Virus record (IMG/VR): IMGVR_UViG_3300035698_001279
Coordinates: 1 to 44,198 of that record
Length of the DNA stretch: 44,198 bases
Strand: one strand, 5' to 3'
Source of the DNA: a virus
Under the pieces are notes generated by a model. The model made no database searches, was not told where the DNA came from, and saw nothing but the letters and a program-made list of their open reading frames with translations. The position numbers were made by a program, and so were the translations under genes. Of this stretch, positions 1 through 6,458 are shown one piece after another; within the stretch, counting starts at the first letter, position 1, and each line of letters begins with the position of its first letter.

Positions 1-47
1 GGTGTCCACCTGCGCCCGTCCTAATAGTTGTATATTGGGGGTCTTAA

Positions 48-1106
48 ATGTATGGGAAAATATTTGATTCTATGTATGACGGGACTTTAGCCGAAGATTG
101 GCGGGCCTTGGTAACATTCCAACAGATGATTGTCTTATGTGACGCTGACGGGACTATTGACATGACTCCTGCGGCGATTTCGCGCAGAACTGGAATACCG
201 ATTGAACATATAAAGGCCGGAATCGACATCTTAGAAAATCCAGACCCATATACGCGAACTAAAGGCGACGAAGGACGGAGGATTTTAAGACTTGACGACC
301 ATCGGCCTTGGGGTTGGTCTATCGTAAATCATGAAAAATACAAGTTTATGGTGGATTCTGACACAGTTAGGGCACAAAACAGGGAACGAAAAAGAAGGCA
401 AAGATTGCGAGAATCGGGGTTAGACGACAATAAAAAGCATAAATGTGCATATTGTGGAGGCGAGGCTTACGGCCCTGACCACATAATACCTAAGAGCAAG
501 GGCGGTACTGACGAAGCTAAAAACATAGTTTCTTGTTGTAGAAGGTGCAACCAACATAAAGCCCGCCAAGATGCCGCTACTTTTATCAATGAGGCACAAT
601 ATGATTTTCTAAATTTAGATTTAATACTAGGAAACCCCAAATTGTCACAATTCGTCACGATTCGTCACAATTCGTCACGGCATACAGATACATACACAGA
701 CACAAACACAAACAAAGAAGTCAAAACCCTTGTTCGACAAGTCGAACACGACGACGGCTTTGATGCGTTTTGGAATCTTTACCCAAAGAAGCAAGGCAAA
801 GGCGCTTGTAAAAAGATTTGGAAAAAGATGAAGTTTTCTGCGGAGTTGCAAGTTAGGATATTTGCCGCAGTTGCTTACCAAAAGAAGTCAGAACAATGGA
901 CGAAAGACGGCGGGCAATTCATACCGATGCCCGCAACATGGCTGAATCAGGGCCGATGGGACGATGAAATGGAGGTCGAAAGTGGTAAAAAAAGAAGCGC
1001 TGTCGAGGATTGGGCCAGAAAGCAAACTGGTAACTCTAAAAACGATGTGCTTGTCGATGAGAGTGTTGGAGGCTACCTTTCCGAACATGAGTCTGACAGA
1101 CGATAA
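48..1106 (+). CDS. Phage replication initiator with embedded HNH-like domain
   Basis: Probable origin-binding replication protein of 352 residues. The N-terminal ~120 residues look like a replisome-organiser/winged-helix region (PAAISRRTGI, then a basic stretch near 108-121). Residues 133-167 carry an HNH-like zinc module: CAYC at 133-136, DHIIPKSKGG from 144, and CCRRCNQHKA from 163. The C-terminal part (about 238-306: FDAFWNLYPKKQGKGA, then PATWLNQGRW) matches the conserved C-terminal region of many phage replication initiators. The linker between the two is coded by 10-bp DNA repeats that look like an origin. The start has a G-run ribosome site at 37-41. The next gene is a helicase loader, which supports the role. 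An HNH module inside an initiator is unusual; it may be a structural zinc domain or an active nuclease. Confidence 0.8.
   Translation: MYGKIFDSMYDGTLAEDWRALVTFQQMIVLCDADGTIDMTPAAISRRTGIPIEHIKAGIDILENPDPYTRTKGDEGRRILRLDDHRPWGWSIVNHEKYKFMVDSDTVRAQNRERKRRQRLRESGLDDNKKHKCAYCGGEAYGPDHIIPKSKGGTDEAKNIVSCCRRCNQHKARQDAATFINEAQYDFLNLDLILGNPKLSQFVTIRHNSSRHTDTYTDTNTNKEVKTLVRQVEHDDGFDAFWNLYPKKQGKGACKKIWKKMKFSAELQVRIFAAVAYQKKSEQWTKDGGQFIPMPATWLNQGRWDDEMEVESGKKRSAVEDWARKQTGNSKNDVLVDESVGGYLSEHESDRR
642..680 (+). repeat. Four tandem 10-bp iterons inside the initiator gene
   Basis: Four consecutive 10-bp units read TTGTCACAA (degenerate first unit, 9 of 10 positions), TTCGTCACGA, TTCGTCACAA and TTCGTCACGG. 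A 10-bp period is not a multiple of three, so the repetition is not kept for the protein, which has only a low-complexity linker here. Iterons followed by a CA/A-rich stretch (681-720) and an inverted repeat (731-748), all inside the initiator gene, is the organisation of the lambda origin inside gene O. Inference: this is the phage replication origin and the gene product binds it. Confidence 0.7.
731..748 (+). other. 18-bp inverted repeat beside the iterons
   Basis: TGTTCGAC, then AA, then GTCGAACA: two perfect 8-bp arms with a 2-bp centre, 50 bp downstream of the iterons and separated from them by a CA-rich low-melting stretch. It may be part of the presumed origin (compare the palindrome downstream of the lambda iterons) or an operator. 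Confidence 0.5.
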
Positions 1107-1482
1107 ATTGGACGTATGGGCCGAACTATTAAGCGACCTTACGGAAGAACAGCTAAAAACCGGAGTTAAAACCTTCGTTCTTAAACACAAGGAAATCTAC
1201 CCAAACACGAATGTAGTTGCTTATATTCGAGAATATGGGTTGGGACTCGCAACGCAAATGACCCCTGCGGAAGCGTGGGGGCTTGTTCTTAAAGCGATTG
1301 GGTCTGTCGGGGTGTACGGAGTGCCAAAATTTGAAAACGATGCTGTGAAACGCTCTGTGGACTGCGTGGGCTGGCGAGATATTTGCATGAGCCCTAATAT
1401 CGGGGTTGAGAGAGCACACTTCATGCGGGCTTACGAGGCCTTACTGGCGCGGGACTTTCACGAACAAATGACAGGATGTTAA
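982..1482 (+). CDS. Replicative helicase loader
   Basis: Likely loads the host replicative helicase at the phage origin; the window has no helicase of its own. The pattern MRVLEATFPN...TDDKLDVWAELL followed by the C-terminal GWRDICMSPN and FMRAYEALL resembles the SPP1 gp39/G40P-loader type and related phage loaders. A GTG start at 982 is chosen because GGAGG lies 7 bases upstream, although an in-frame ATG at 964 and later ATGs at 1045 and 1057 exist. From GTG the protein has 166 residues. It overlaps the end of the initiator gene by about 125 bases in another frame, which fits a coupled initiator-loader pair. Confidence 0.75.
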   Translation: MVKKEALSRIGPESKLVTLKTMCLSMRVLEATFPNMSLTDDKLDVWAELLSDLTEEQLKTGVKTFVLKHKEIYPNTNVVAYIREYGLGLATQMTPAEAWGLVLKAIGSVGVYGVPKFENDAVKRSVDCVGWRDICMSPNIGVERAHFMRAYEALLARDFHEQMTGC

Positions 1483-1501
1483 ATAACAAAGGAGAATAAA
1501 A

Positions 1502-1666
1502 ATGGCTAATCCAAGAGGGGCCGCAAGGCCAAAAAACGGAAGTGGCAAAGGGACGGGACAAAAGGGCGGTCAGGGTGGTGGTAGAAATACAGGCGGCTGC
1601 ACTAAAGGCGGCGCTGGTGGTGGTGCTGGTGGCGGCAAAGGTAAGGGTACGGGACGTAAAAAATAG
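1502..1666 (+). CDS. Small Gly/Lys-rich basic protein
   Basis: A 54-residue gene with an excellent ribosome site (AAAGGAGAATAAAA before ATG). The product has glycine runs interspersed with Lys and Arg, a single Cys, almost no hydrophobic residues and no acidic residues. Such a composition predicts a disordered, strongly positive protein that could bind nucleic acid or condense DNA, but no family is recognised. It sits directly after the helicase loader, so a replication-associated or histone-like role is possible. The function is inferred from composition only. Confidence 0.6.
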   Translation: MANPRGAARPKNGSGKGTGQKGGQGGGRNTGGCTKGGAGGGAGGGKGKGTGRKK

Positions 1667-1676
1667 GGGGTAGGTG

Positions 1677-2093
1677 ATGAATAAATACTTAAAATGGATA
1701 ATGCTGGCGGCTGGTCTTACGATATTTTCAGTTGTGTTTCTGATGTTCGCCGTGCCGGAAGTCGAGGTCATGCCAGATGAAATCATACCGATGATGATTG
1801 TCAATCCAAGTGAGAGGCCGGAAGAACACGATTATGAAGCTGATATGGCCGCTGATTTCAACAATGAGTTTACAATATCATATGAGAACTATGGAATTAA
1901 AGGGGTGGATGAACTAGCCGAAGTCCTCGATGTGAAGCCTTATGATTCTACCAAGGCAATAGAAGTGAGTCATTTATATCTTATACAAGGCGTAAAGCAC
2001 GAATATGACATGATAGAAATGTTCCGGCGTCACGTTTTAATGATGAAACTGTCGGCGGTGAGTGAATTAAGACGGCTGGAACTTAACAAATAG
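1677..2093 (+). CDS. Single-pass membrane protein of unknown function
   Basis: 138 residues from ATG 1677; a GTG lies just before it at 1674. One hydrophobic segment (about residues 6-27, WIMLAAGLTIFSVVFLMF) is followed by an acidic soluble region of about 110 residues. The N-terminus MNKYLK is positive, so the acidic domain is predicted to face the periplasm. No lipobox or recognisable domain. It is followed closely by another small gene with a similar G-rich ribosome site. Confidence 0.6.
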   Translation: MNKYLKWIMLAAGLTIFSVVFLMFAVPEVEVMPDEIIPMMIVNPSERPEEHDYEADMAADFNNEFTISYENYGIKGVDELAEVLDVKPYDSTKAIEVSHLYLIQGVKHEYDMIEMFRRHVLMMKLSAVSELRRLELNK

Positions 2094-2102
2094 GGGGCTG
2101 TG

Positions 2103-2426
2103 ATGGCAAAGGGATGGGAGGACGTTTTGAAGGGGCTTGGACATAAAAAAGAAACGGCGATAATGGACGTAGGAATAGGCGATATTGTAGAACAGGCAAT
2201 CGGTGTTTATAGGCTATATCGAATTGGTGGCTACGATATGGTTATGGATATGATAGTTTTTAGCATGGAAAAAATGGAGAATAAAAGCTGTTACTGGGGC
2301 GACTTTATAGAAATGCAGTCGGAGGTCATGGTAATAACCCTAGAATTTATGGAAAGACTGATTGACATCGACAGGAAGGTGCTAGTCGCAGAAGGCGACA
2401 ACGGCGGGTTTGGCAATATTTGCTGA
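2103..2426 (+). CDS. Hypothetical protein
   Basis: 107 residues from ATG 2103 behind TAGGGGGCTGTG; a GTG at 2100 is an alternative. Predicted helical with many Met and hydrophobic residues (VMDMIVFSMEKME) but no clear transmembrane segment. No family recognised. Position in the early-type small gene cluster suggests an accessory role. Confidence 0.55.
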   Translation: MAKGWEDVLKGLGHKKETAIMDVGIGDIVEQAIGVYRLYRIGGYDMVMDMIVFSMEKMENKSCYWGDFIEMQSEVMVITLEFMERLIDIDRKVLVAEGDNGGFGNIC

Positions 2427-2444
2427 TTGTGATAGGGTATTTGA

Positions 2445-2774
2445 ATGGTTATTTCACGAAACAAATACAGGGCAAGGAAGGCTGAAATCGACGGGCTTAC
2501 TTTCGATTCTAATAAGGAATGTACGCGATATATGGAGTTGAAATTGCTTGTGAAGGCCGGAGAGATTAAGGAGTTAGTCGTTCACCCGATATATAGACTC
2601 GACGTCAACGACGAACATATCTGCAAATATATTGCTGATTTCAACTACAAAGACAAGAATGGTAGGGTGGTCGTCGAAGACGTCAAATCACCCGTTACGA
2701 AGAAGCTGCCGACATATAGGCTGAAAAAAAAACTTCTTCACGCGATATACGGGCTAGATATCTTAGAGACATAG
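2445..2774 (+). CDS. DUF1064-family PD-(D/E)XK nuclease-like protein
   Basis: 109 residues matching the DUF1064 pattern: NKYRARKAEIDGLTFDSNKE at the N-terminus, YMELKLLVKAGEI, then YIADFNYKDKNGRVVVEDVK and a final YGLDILE. The ADF...EDVK arrangement fits a PD-(D/E)XK active site. Members occur widely in phages near replication genes and are thought to act as structure-specific or Holliday-junction-type nucleases; that activity is inferred. No RusA or RuvC-like resolvase is seen elsewhere, so this could fill the role. Confidence 0.75.
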   Translation: MVISRNKYRARKAEIDGLTFDSNKECTRYMELKLLVKAGEIKELVVHPIYRLDVNDEHICKYIADFNYKDKNGRVVVEDVKSPVTKKLPTYRLKKKLLHAIYGLDILET

Positions 2775-2783
2775 GGGGTAAAC

Positions 2784-3005
2784 GTGGAAAGATGCAAATG
2801 GGTAGGAAATAGACAGCTTGATTATGTTTATGTTTGTAAGGAAATCGAAGCACCCAAACCCGCAAAAATAACTGAAAAGGGGTCGTGGTTTGATTTCGTA
2901 GTTTGTGCGCTTCAATGCCAAGGCTACGATAGTTTCAGCTATGACAGTAAGAACGACAAATGCACTTGTAAGGGCGATTGGCGTCCTATGATGTGGCGGC
3001 GCTAG
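2784..3005 (+). CDS. Small Cys-containing protein
   Basis: 73 residues with a GTG start behind AGGGGGTAAAC. It contains six cysteines (CKWVGN, CKEIE, CALQC, CTCKG), suggesting a small zinc-binding or disulphide fold, plus many aromatic residues. The C-terminus (GDWRPMMWRR) overlaps the start of the next gene. Not recognised. Confidence 0.55.
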   Translation: MERCKWVGNRQLDYVYVCKEIEAPKPAKITEKGSWFDFVVCALQCQGYDSFSYDSKNDKCTCKGDWRPMMWRR

Positions 3006-3493
3006 TGGACGGGTATAGGGGTAAAATAATCTACCCTAAATGGTTTTGGGGGCTTGCAGACGAAATAGGGAAAGCACGAAGCGTCTTAAACAAAAGCCTA
3101 AAGTCACGCAATAAGAAGTACCAACGCCAAGACGAACAGCGGATTGATAGGGATGGGGTGCTTGGGGAACTGATTTGCAGACATTTCCTTGAAGCCGAAG
3201 GCCTCGAATACAAAGCCGCGCCGTTGCTGTCTTTAAGACCTGAGATAACCCCTGACTTTATTATCCAAAACAAGCGATATGACACAAAGTCGGTAGGAGA
3301 AACGATGCCATTTTTTATGGTCAATTACGATTCTCATTATAAGAAAGAGTGCGACTTCTATTGGTTTGTTATTCTTGGCGAGATTGCCAGACACTATCTA
3401 TTCCGGTGGAATTGCGTTGACCTATGGCCTGTAAAGCAGATGAAATATTCAAAAGTATTGTCAATTCCGAGGGGGCTAAATGAAAATGAATAG
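2978..3493 (+). CDS. Putative PD-(D/E)XK endonuclease
   Basis: 171 residues if read from the TTG at 2978; GTGs at 2993 and 3005 are alternatives and none has a convincing ribosome site, so the start is uncertain. Residues 92-104 read PDFIIQNKRYDTK, a PD...DxK nuclease motif, with GEL (Glu 64) upstream as a possible extra metal ligand. The rest (DFYWFVILGEIARHYLFRW) resembles restriction-endonuclease-like folds. It follows the DUF1064 gene, giving two nuclease-like proteins in 1 kb. Substrate unknown. Confidence 0.6.
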   Translation: MASYDVAALVDGYRGKIIYPKWFWGLADEIGKARSVLNKSLKSRNKKYQRQDEQRIDRDGVLGELICRHFLEAEGLEYKAAPLLSLRPEITPDFIIQNKRYDTKSVGETMPFFMVNYDSHYKKECDFYWFVILGEIARHYLFRWNCVDLWPVKQMKYSKVLSIPRGLNENE

Positions 3494-3839
3494 ACGGGAC
3501 AGTTGTTTGATTGACCAAATTAAGGAAGATGTAGAAGTCGCAAGACATCAGATTCCGACATTGAGCGAAGGGACTTTGACGCCTCGACTCCTGAGAAGAA
3601 GCATTGCTTACGTTGAATTTCTTTTGGGACTTGTCGAGAAGCTGGCCGGATTAAAGACGTTGCCGCAGGGAACTGTCTTAGATGCAGACCTGATGCGGAT
3701 TTCTGACGTTGAACTCGACGGCGAGTGGATTCCGCTTGACGGTAGAACTGTCCAAGTGAAAGACGGCAATGGCTGTTTGAAGGATTGGAAGCTTCCAGAC
3801 TATAAAGGGCGGGGCAACTTCGTAATAAAATCAAAATGA
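3480..3839 (+). CDS. Hypothetical protein
   Basis: 119 residues, start ATG 3480 with GAGGGGG just upstream (a second ATG at 3486). The first half is helical (IKEDVEVARHQI, YVEFLLGLVEKL). The second half looks like a small beta domain (DGEWIPLDGRTVQVKDGNG). No family recognised. Its stop overlaps the start of the following HNH gene as ATGA. Confidence 0.55.
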   Translation: MKMNRRDSCLIDQIKEDVEVARHQIPTLSEGTLTPRLLRRSIAYVEFLLGLVEKLAGLKTLPQGTVLDADLMRISDVELDGEWIPLDGRTVQVKDGNGCLKDWKLPDYKGRGNFVIKSK

Positions 3840-4132
3840 TGATACTCAAACGAATAGAGGTTAAGGCCGAATGGTGGGCGAAAGAAGTGCGCTCAATGCG
3901 TTGCTGTGTCCCTGGATGTCTCAATGATGGTGTAGAGTTTCACCATTTGCTTAAAATGCGGTGGCGTGACGATATGGGAACGCCGCTTTGTAAGCACCAT
4001 CACACGTTTGCTAAGAACTCTATTCATATCATGGGCGACATTTCGTTCATGGCTTTTCACGGGTTCAATATATACGAATACTGGCTAAAGGTCTTAATGC
4101 CGCAATACGAACAAATGAAAGCAAACCGATAG
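3836..4132 (+). CDS. HNH endonuclease-like protein
   Basis: 98 residues. Motifs: CCVPGC, then VEFHHLL, RDD, PLCKHHH and SIH, the layout of a beta-beta-alpha-metal (HNH) nuclease of the small phage Ref/DUF968-like type. Cys ligands in CCVPGC and LCKHHH can hold a structural zinc, with the HH pair as catalytic candidates. ATG 3836 overlaps the previous stop; ATG 3839 is next. Role may be recombination or packaging-related cutting; which one is not visible. Confidence 0.7.
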   Translation: MMILKRIEVKAEWWAKEVRSMRCCVPGCLNDGVEFHHLLKMRWRDDMGTPLCKHHHTFAKNSIHIMGDISFMAFHGFNIYEYWLKVLMPQYEQMKANR

Positions 4133-4140
4133 GGGGGGCA

Positions 4141-4425
4141 ATGCTAAAACTTGTAACGGAGCCTAAAAAAAGAGAATGGCACTTGAAATGCTTTCCGATT
4201 CAAAAGACCGACGACGGGCGATATTTACACCGCTACGGATTGTCGACACCGGCTGACCTAAACTACGAAGAAACAACGGCCAGAGGTATTGGCATGAACT
4301 TTGAATTTACGTCAATGAGCCCTGACATGAACAACCCTGACGTCGCGGCGACCTTCACGAAAGCGCGGGCAATGACTGAGGCCAAACTCATAGAACATAT
4401 AAGACAAAGCCTTAATCCTATCTAA
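4141..4425 (+). CDS. Hypothetical protein
   Basis: 94 residues with a 7-G ribosome site (AGGGGGGGCA) directly before ATG. Contains KREWHLKCFPIQKTDDGRYL and a C-terminal helix (EAKLIEHIRQSL). Not recognised. It is the last gene before a promoter that opens the methyltransferase operon. Confidence 0.5.
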   Translation: MLKLVTEPKKREWHLKCFPIQKTDDGRYLHRYGLSTPADLNYEETTARGIGMNFEFTSMSPDMNNPDVAATFTKARAMTEAKLIEHIRQSLNPI

Positions 4426-4459
4426 TATATTTGACCAAAATGCTCGAAGCCTGTAAGGT
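4424..4459 (+). promoter_or_regulatory. Sigma70-like promoter for the methyltransferase operon
   Basis: AATATAT then TTGACC (4431-4436), a 17-bp spacer and TAAGGT (4454-4459). The A/T tract before the -35 is the same as at the early promoters at 39.4 and 41.1 kb. It lies about 20 bp upstream of the ATG at 4479 and is well placed to start the operon running to 8656. The -10 is imperfect. Confidence 0.5.
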
Positions 4460-4478
4460 GTTTTCACTTGGGGGGGTC

Positions 4479-5315
4479 ATGTTAAAAGCGCATACAGAAA
4501 AATTCCAAAAAGTTAGGTCTTTCATAGAAGCATCTAAATGGACTTTCGCAAAGACGATGCCTCAAAACCCGCATTGGTATGTTGTAGGGCCAACGAATCA
4601 CCCGCCGCTTATTGAAATGGCGCAGTTTACCCGCAAATATGGCTACACGCGCAAGTTTCGCGGGACAAATTACCAATGCTATGACGTCGGGCCCTTCAAA
4701 TATTGGACGATGCCAGAGCCTATCGAAGAAGTTTATCTTATAAATCGAAACTACATTAGCAAAACTATGGCCCAGCCAGAATATGACCTTATCGCGGAAG
4801 ATTACGACTTGCTTTCATTAGTGCCGGAAAGCCACGAAGAAAACTTGCTTATATCCAGTTTCCTCAAGCCATATGAGAATAAGGTAATATACGACATAGG
4901 CTGCGGAACGGGTCTTTTAGTGCAGTTGATAAACGTCACACCGTCCAAATATTTCGGCGTTGACCCATCTTCCAAAATGATAAAACAATTTGATGTCAAG
5001 CACCCGCAATATGAAAAATTTATTTCTCAGGGCAAGGCTGGGGATTTCAAAAACACCCGATGTAGCATTGCAGTAGCCTTAAACGGCTCTATCAACTACG
5101 TTTCCGACGACTATCTATTTAACATTCCAAACGAGTTTGAGAACTATTTTTTGATGTTCTTCAAGCCTGACCATTTCCCTGACATCTACGCGAAATCCGA
5201 GTTGTATATGCCGCACAGAACGACGTCTTTAAGCGAACTCACGACCCTTTTTGAAAAGGTTATTGTAACAGACCGATTCTATATTGCTCACAACTTAGAG
5301 GATATTGCGATATGA
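4479..5315 (+). CDS. SAM-dependent methyltransferase with N-terminal phage domain
   Basis: 278 residues from ATG 4479, chosen because a seven-G ribosome site lies just upstream; upstream in-frame TTG and ATG codons would overlap the promoter. Residues 10-92 (FIEASKWTFAKTMPQNPHWY through KYWTMPEPI...YLINR) form a domain I know from other phage and bacterial proteins but without an assigned function. Residues 137-147 (IYDIGCGTGLL) are motif I of a class I methyltransferase and GVDPS (160-164) is motif II. Substrate unknown; nucleic acid is plausible given the neighbouring DNA methyltransferase, overlapped as ATGA. Confidence 0.75.
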   Translation: MLKAHTEKFQKVRSFIEASKWTFAKTMPQNPHWYVVGPTNHPPLIEMAQFTRKYGYTRKFRGTNYQCYDVGPFKYWTMPEPIEEVYLINRNYISKTMAQPEYDLIAEDYDLLSLVPESHEENLLISSFLKPYENKVIYDIGCGTGLLVQLINVTPSKYFGVDPSSKMIKQFDVKHPQYEKFISQGKAGDFKNTRCSIAVALNGSINYVSDDYLFNIPNEFENYFLMFFKPDHFPDIYAKSELYMPHRTTSLSELTTLFEKVIVTDRFYIAHNLEDIAI

Positions 5316-5941
5316 TATACGAGATAGGACGGCATAAGGTAAGACATGGTGACGTCATGGAAGGTCTTGACTCATTGATGGGCGACGCAAAAGCCGACAT
5401 TCTATATTCTGACCCGCCTTGGGGCGAAGGAAATCTAAAATATTGGCAGACCATGAATGTCAAGCAGAATCCAGGCGCAGAACGAACAGAAGTCAACCTA
5501 CTGGCGTTTCTGAATAACATTTTCGACATAGCTTCAAAATACTGCAAAGAGATTTGCTTGATTGAATACGGTGTAAGATGGGACGACCTTGTCAAAGAGT
5601 ACGGCGAAAAGCACGGCTTCATTCATAACGGATTTGCAACTTCCAGATATAAGACCGGCAATGGCCCCTTGCCGTTGCATCTGCACGTTTTCTCAAGAGT
5701 GCCTTTAAACCTACCGGAATCTTACTTTAAAAGCATCGAATGGACTTATGACATGAACACGTTGCGAGCCGCCATTACTCCGTTTATCAAGCCAAACTAT
5801 ACAATCTTAGACCCTTGTTGCGGCATGGGCTTCACGGCGCAATTCGCGATAGACAACGGCCTGACTTTCTACGGCAACGAATTGAGTAATCACAGAATAC
5901 AGAAAACACTAAAGAGGCTCCGAAATGAAAATAGCAAATGA
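5312..5941 (+). CDS. DNA methyltransferase, DPPW type
   Basis: 209 residues. DPPW at 34-37 is catalytic motif IV of amino-methyltransferases (N6-adenine, possibly N4-cytosine). TILDPCCGMG (164-173) with the following FYGNEL is the SAM-binding motif I region. Motif IV before motif I is the beta-class order. The protein is short and lacks an obvious large target-recognition domain between the motifs. It overlaps the upstream methyltransferase and the downstream decarboxylase. Likely modifies phage DNA, for protection or regulation; the target sequence is not visible. Confidence 0.8.
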   Translation: MIYEIGRHKVRHGDVMEGLDSLMGDAKADILYSDPPWGEGNLKYWQTMNVKQNPGAERTEVNLLAFLNNIFDIASKYCKEICLIEYGVRWDDLVKEYGEKHGFIHNGFATSRYKTGNGPLPLHLHVFSRVPLNLPESYFKSIEWTYDMNTLRAAITPFIKPNYTILDPCCGMGFTAQFAIDNGLTFYGNELSNHRIQKTLKRLRNENSK

Positions 5942-6458
5942 AATGTTCTTGGTTCACGGGGTAGGACGCCATGAAGATAAGCTGGTAAGCTTCGAAATGG
6001 CCCTGCGCGACGCCGGAATACAAGCCTTCAATCTGGTGAGGGTGTCAAGTATATTCCCGCCGAACTGCGAACTCATAGATTCGGACGCGGGCCTAAAAAA
6101 GCTGGCCGCCGGTGAAGTCGTCTTTTGTGTATTGTCCGACGCGGCTTCAAACGAAGCAAACGAAAGACTTATAGCATCGGTATCTGTGGCGATTCCAAAC
6201 GACAAAAGCATCTATGGTTATATAGCCGAAAAGCATCATACAGGGGACTGCTACGCTTATACCGGTTCGGATTCCGAAGGTATGGCAGTCGAAATGCTGG
6301 CGACCGCGCTGGGGAGTAAGGCGTTATTCGGCGATTCCGGCTGGGTTATCGACGGCAAACATATAGAAACCCGAACAGCTTTCGTTGATAGTGGCGTATT
6401 TAAAGATGGAGAATGGACGACAGCAGTTGCAGCGGCTGTCTTAGTTGGCATTGAATGA
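5925..6458 (+). CDS. pdaD: Pyruvoyl-dependent arginine decarboxylase
   Basis: 177 residues, the usual length for this family. It would convert L-arginine to agmatine with a self-made pyruvoyl group. Residues 8-46 (FLVHGVGRHEDKL...ALRDAGI...NLVRVSSIFPP) match the archaeal and bacterial enzymes; cleavage is expected between Ser 41 and Ser 42, giving beta and alpha chains. VFCVLS (66-71), AVEMLAT and GYIAEKHH with Glu 102 as the expected catalytic acid are all present, so it looks intact. The start has GAGG 7 bases upstream. It overlaps the methyltransferase before it and the PP-loop gene after it (ATGA), so it is translated with a DNA-modification-like operon. Confidence 0.88.
   Translation: MKIANEMFLVHGVGRHEDKLVSFEMALRDAGIQAFNLVRVSSIFPPNCELIDSDAGLKKLAAGEVVFCVLSDAASNEANERLIASVSVAIPNDKSIYGYIAEKHHTGDCYAYTGSDSEGMAVEMLATALGSKALFGDSGWVIDGKHIETRTAFVDSGVFKDGEWTTAVAAAVLVGIE

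Noticed and set aside
4431-4478. Longer N-terminus for the methyltransferase from TTG 4431
   Set aside because: That start coincides with a promoter -35 box, and a seven-G ribosome site marks ATG 4479.
5312-5941. The DPPW methyltransferase as the explanation for missing GATC
   Set aside because: If it methylated GATC the sites would be protected and need not disappear. Avoidance more likely reflects host enzymes.
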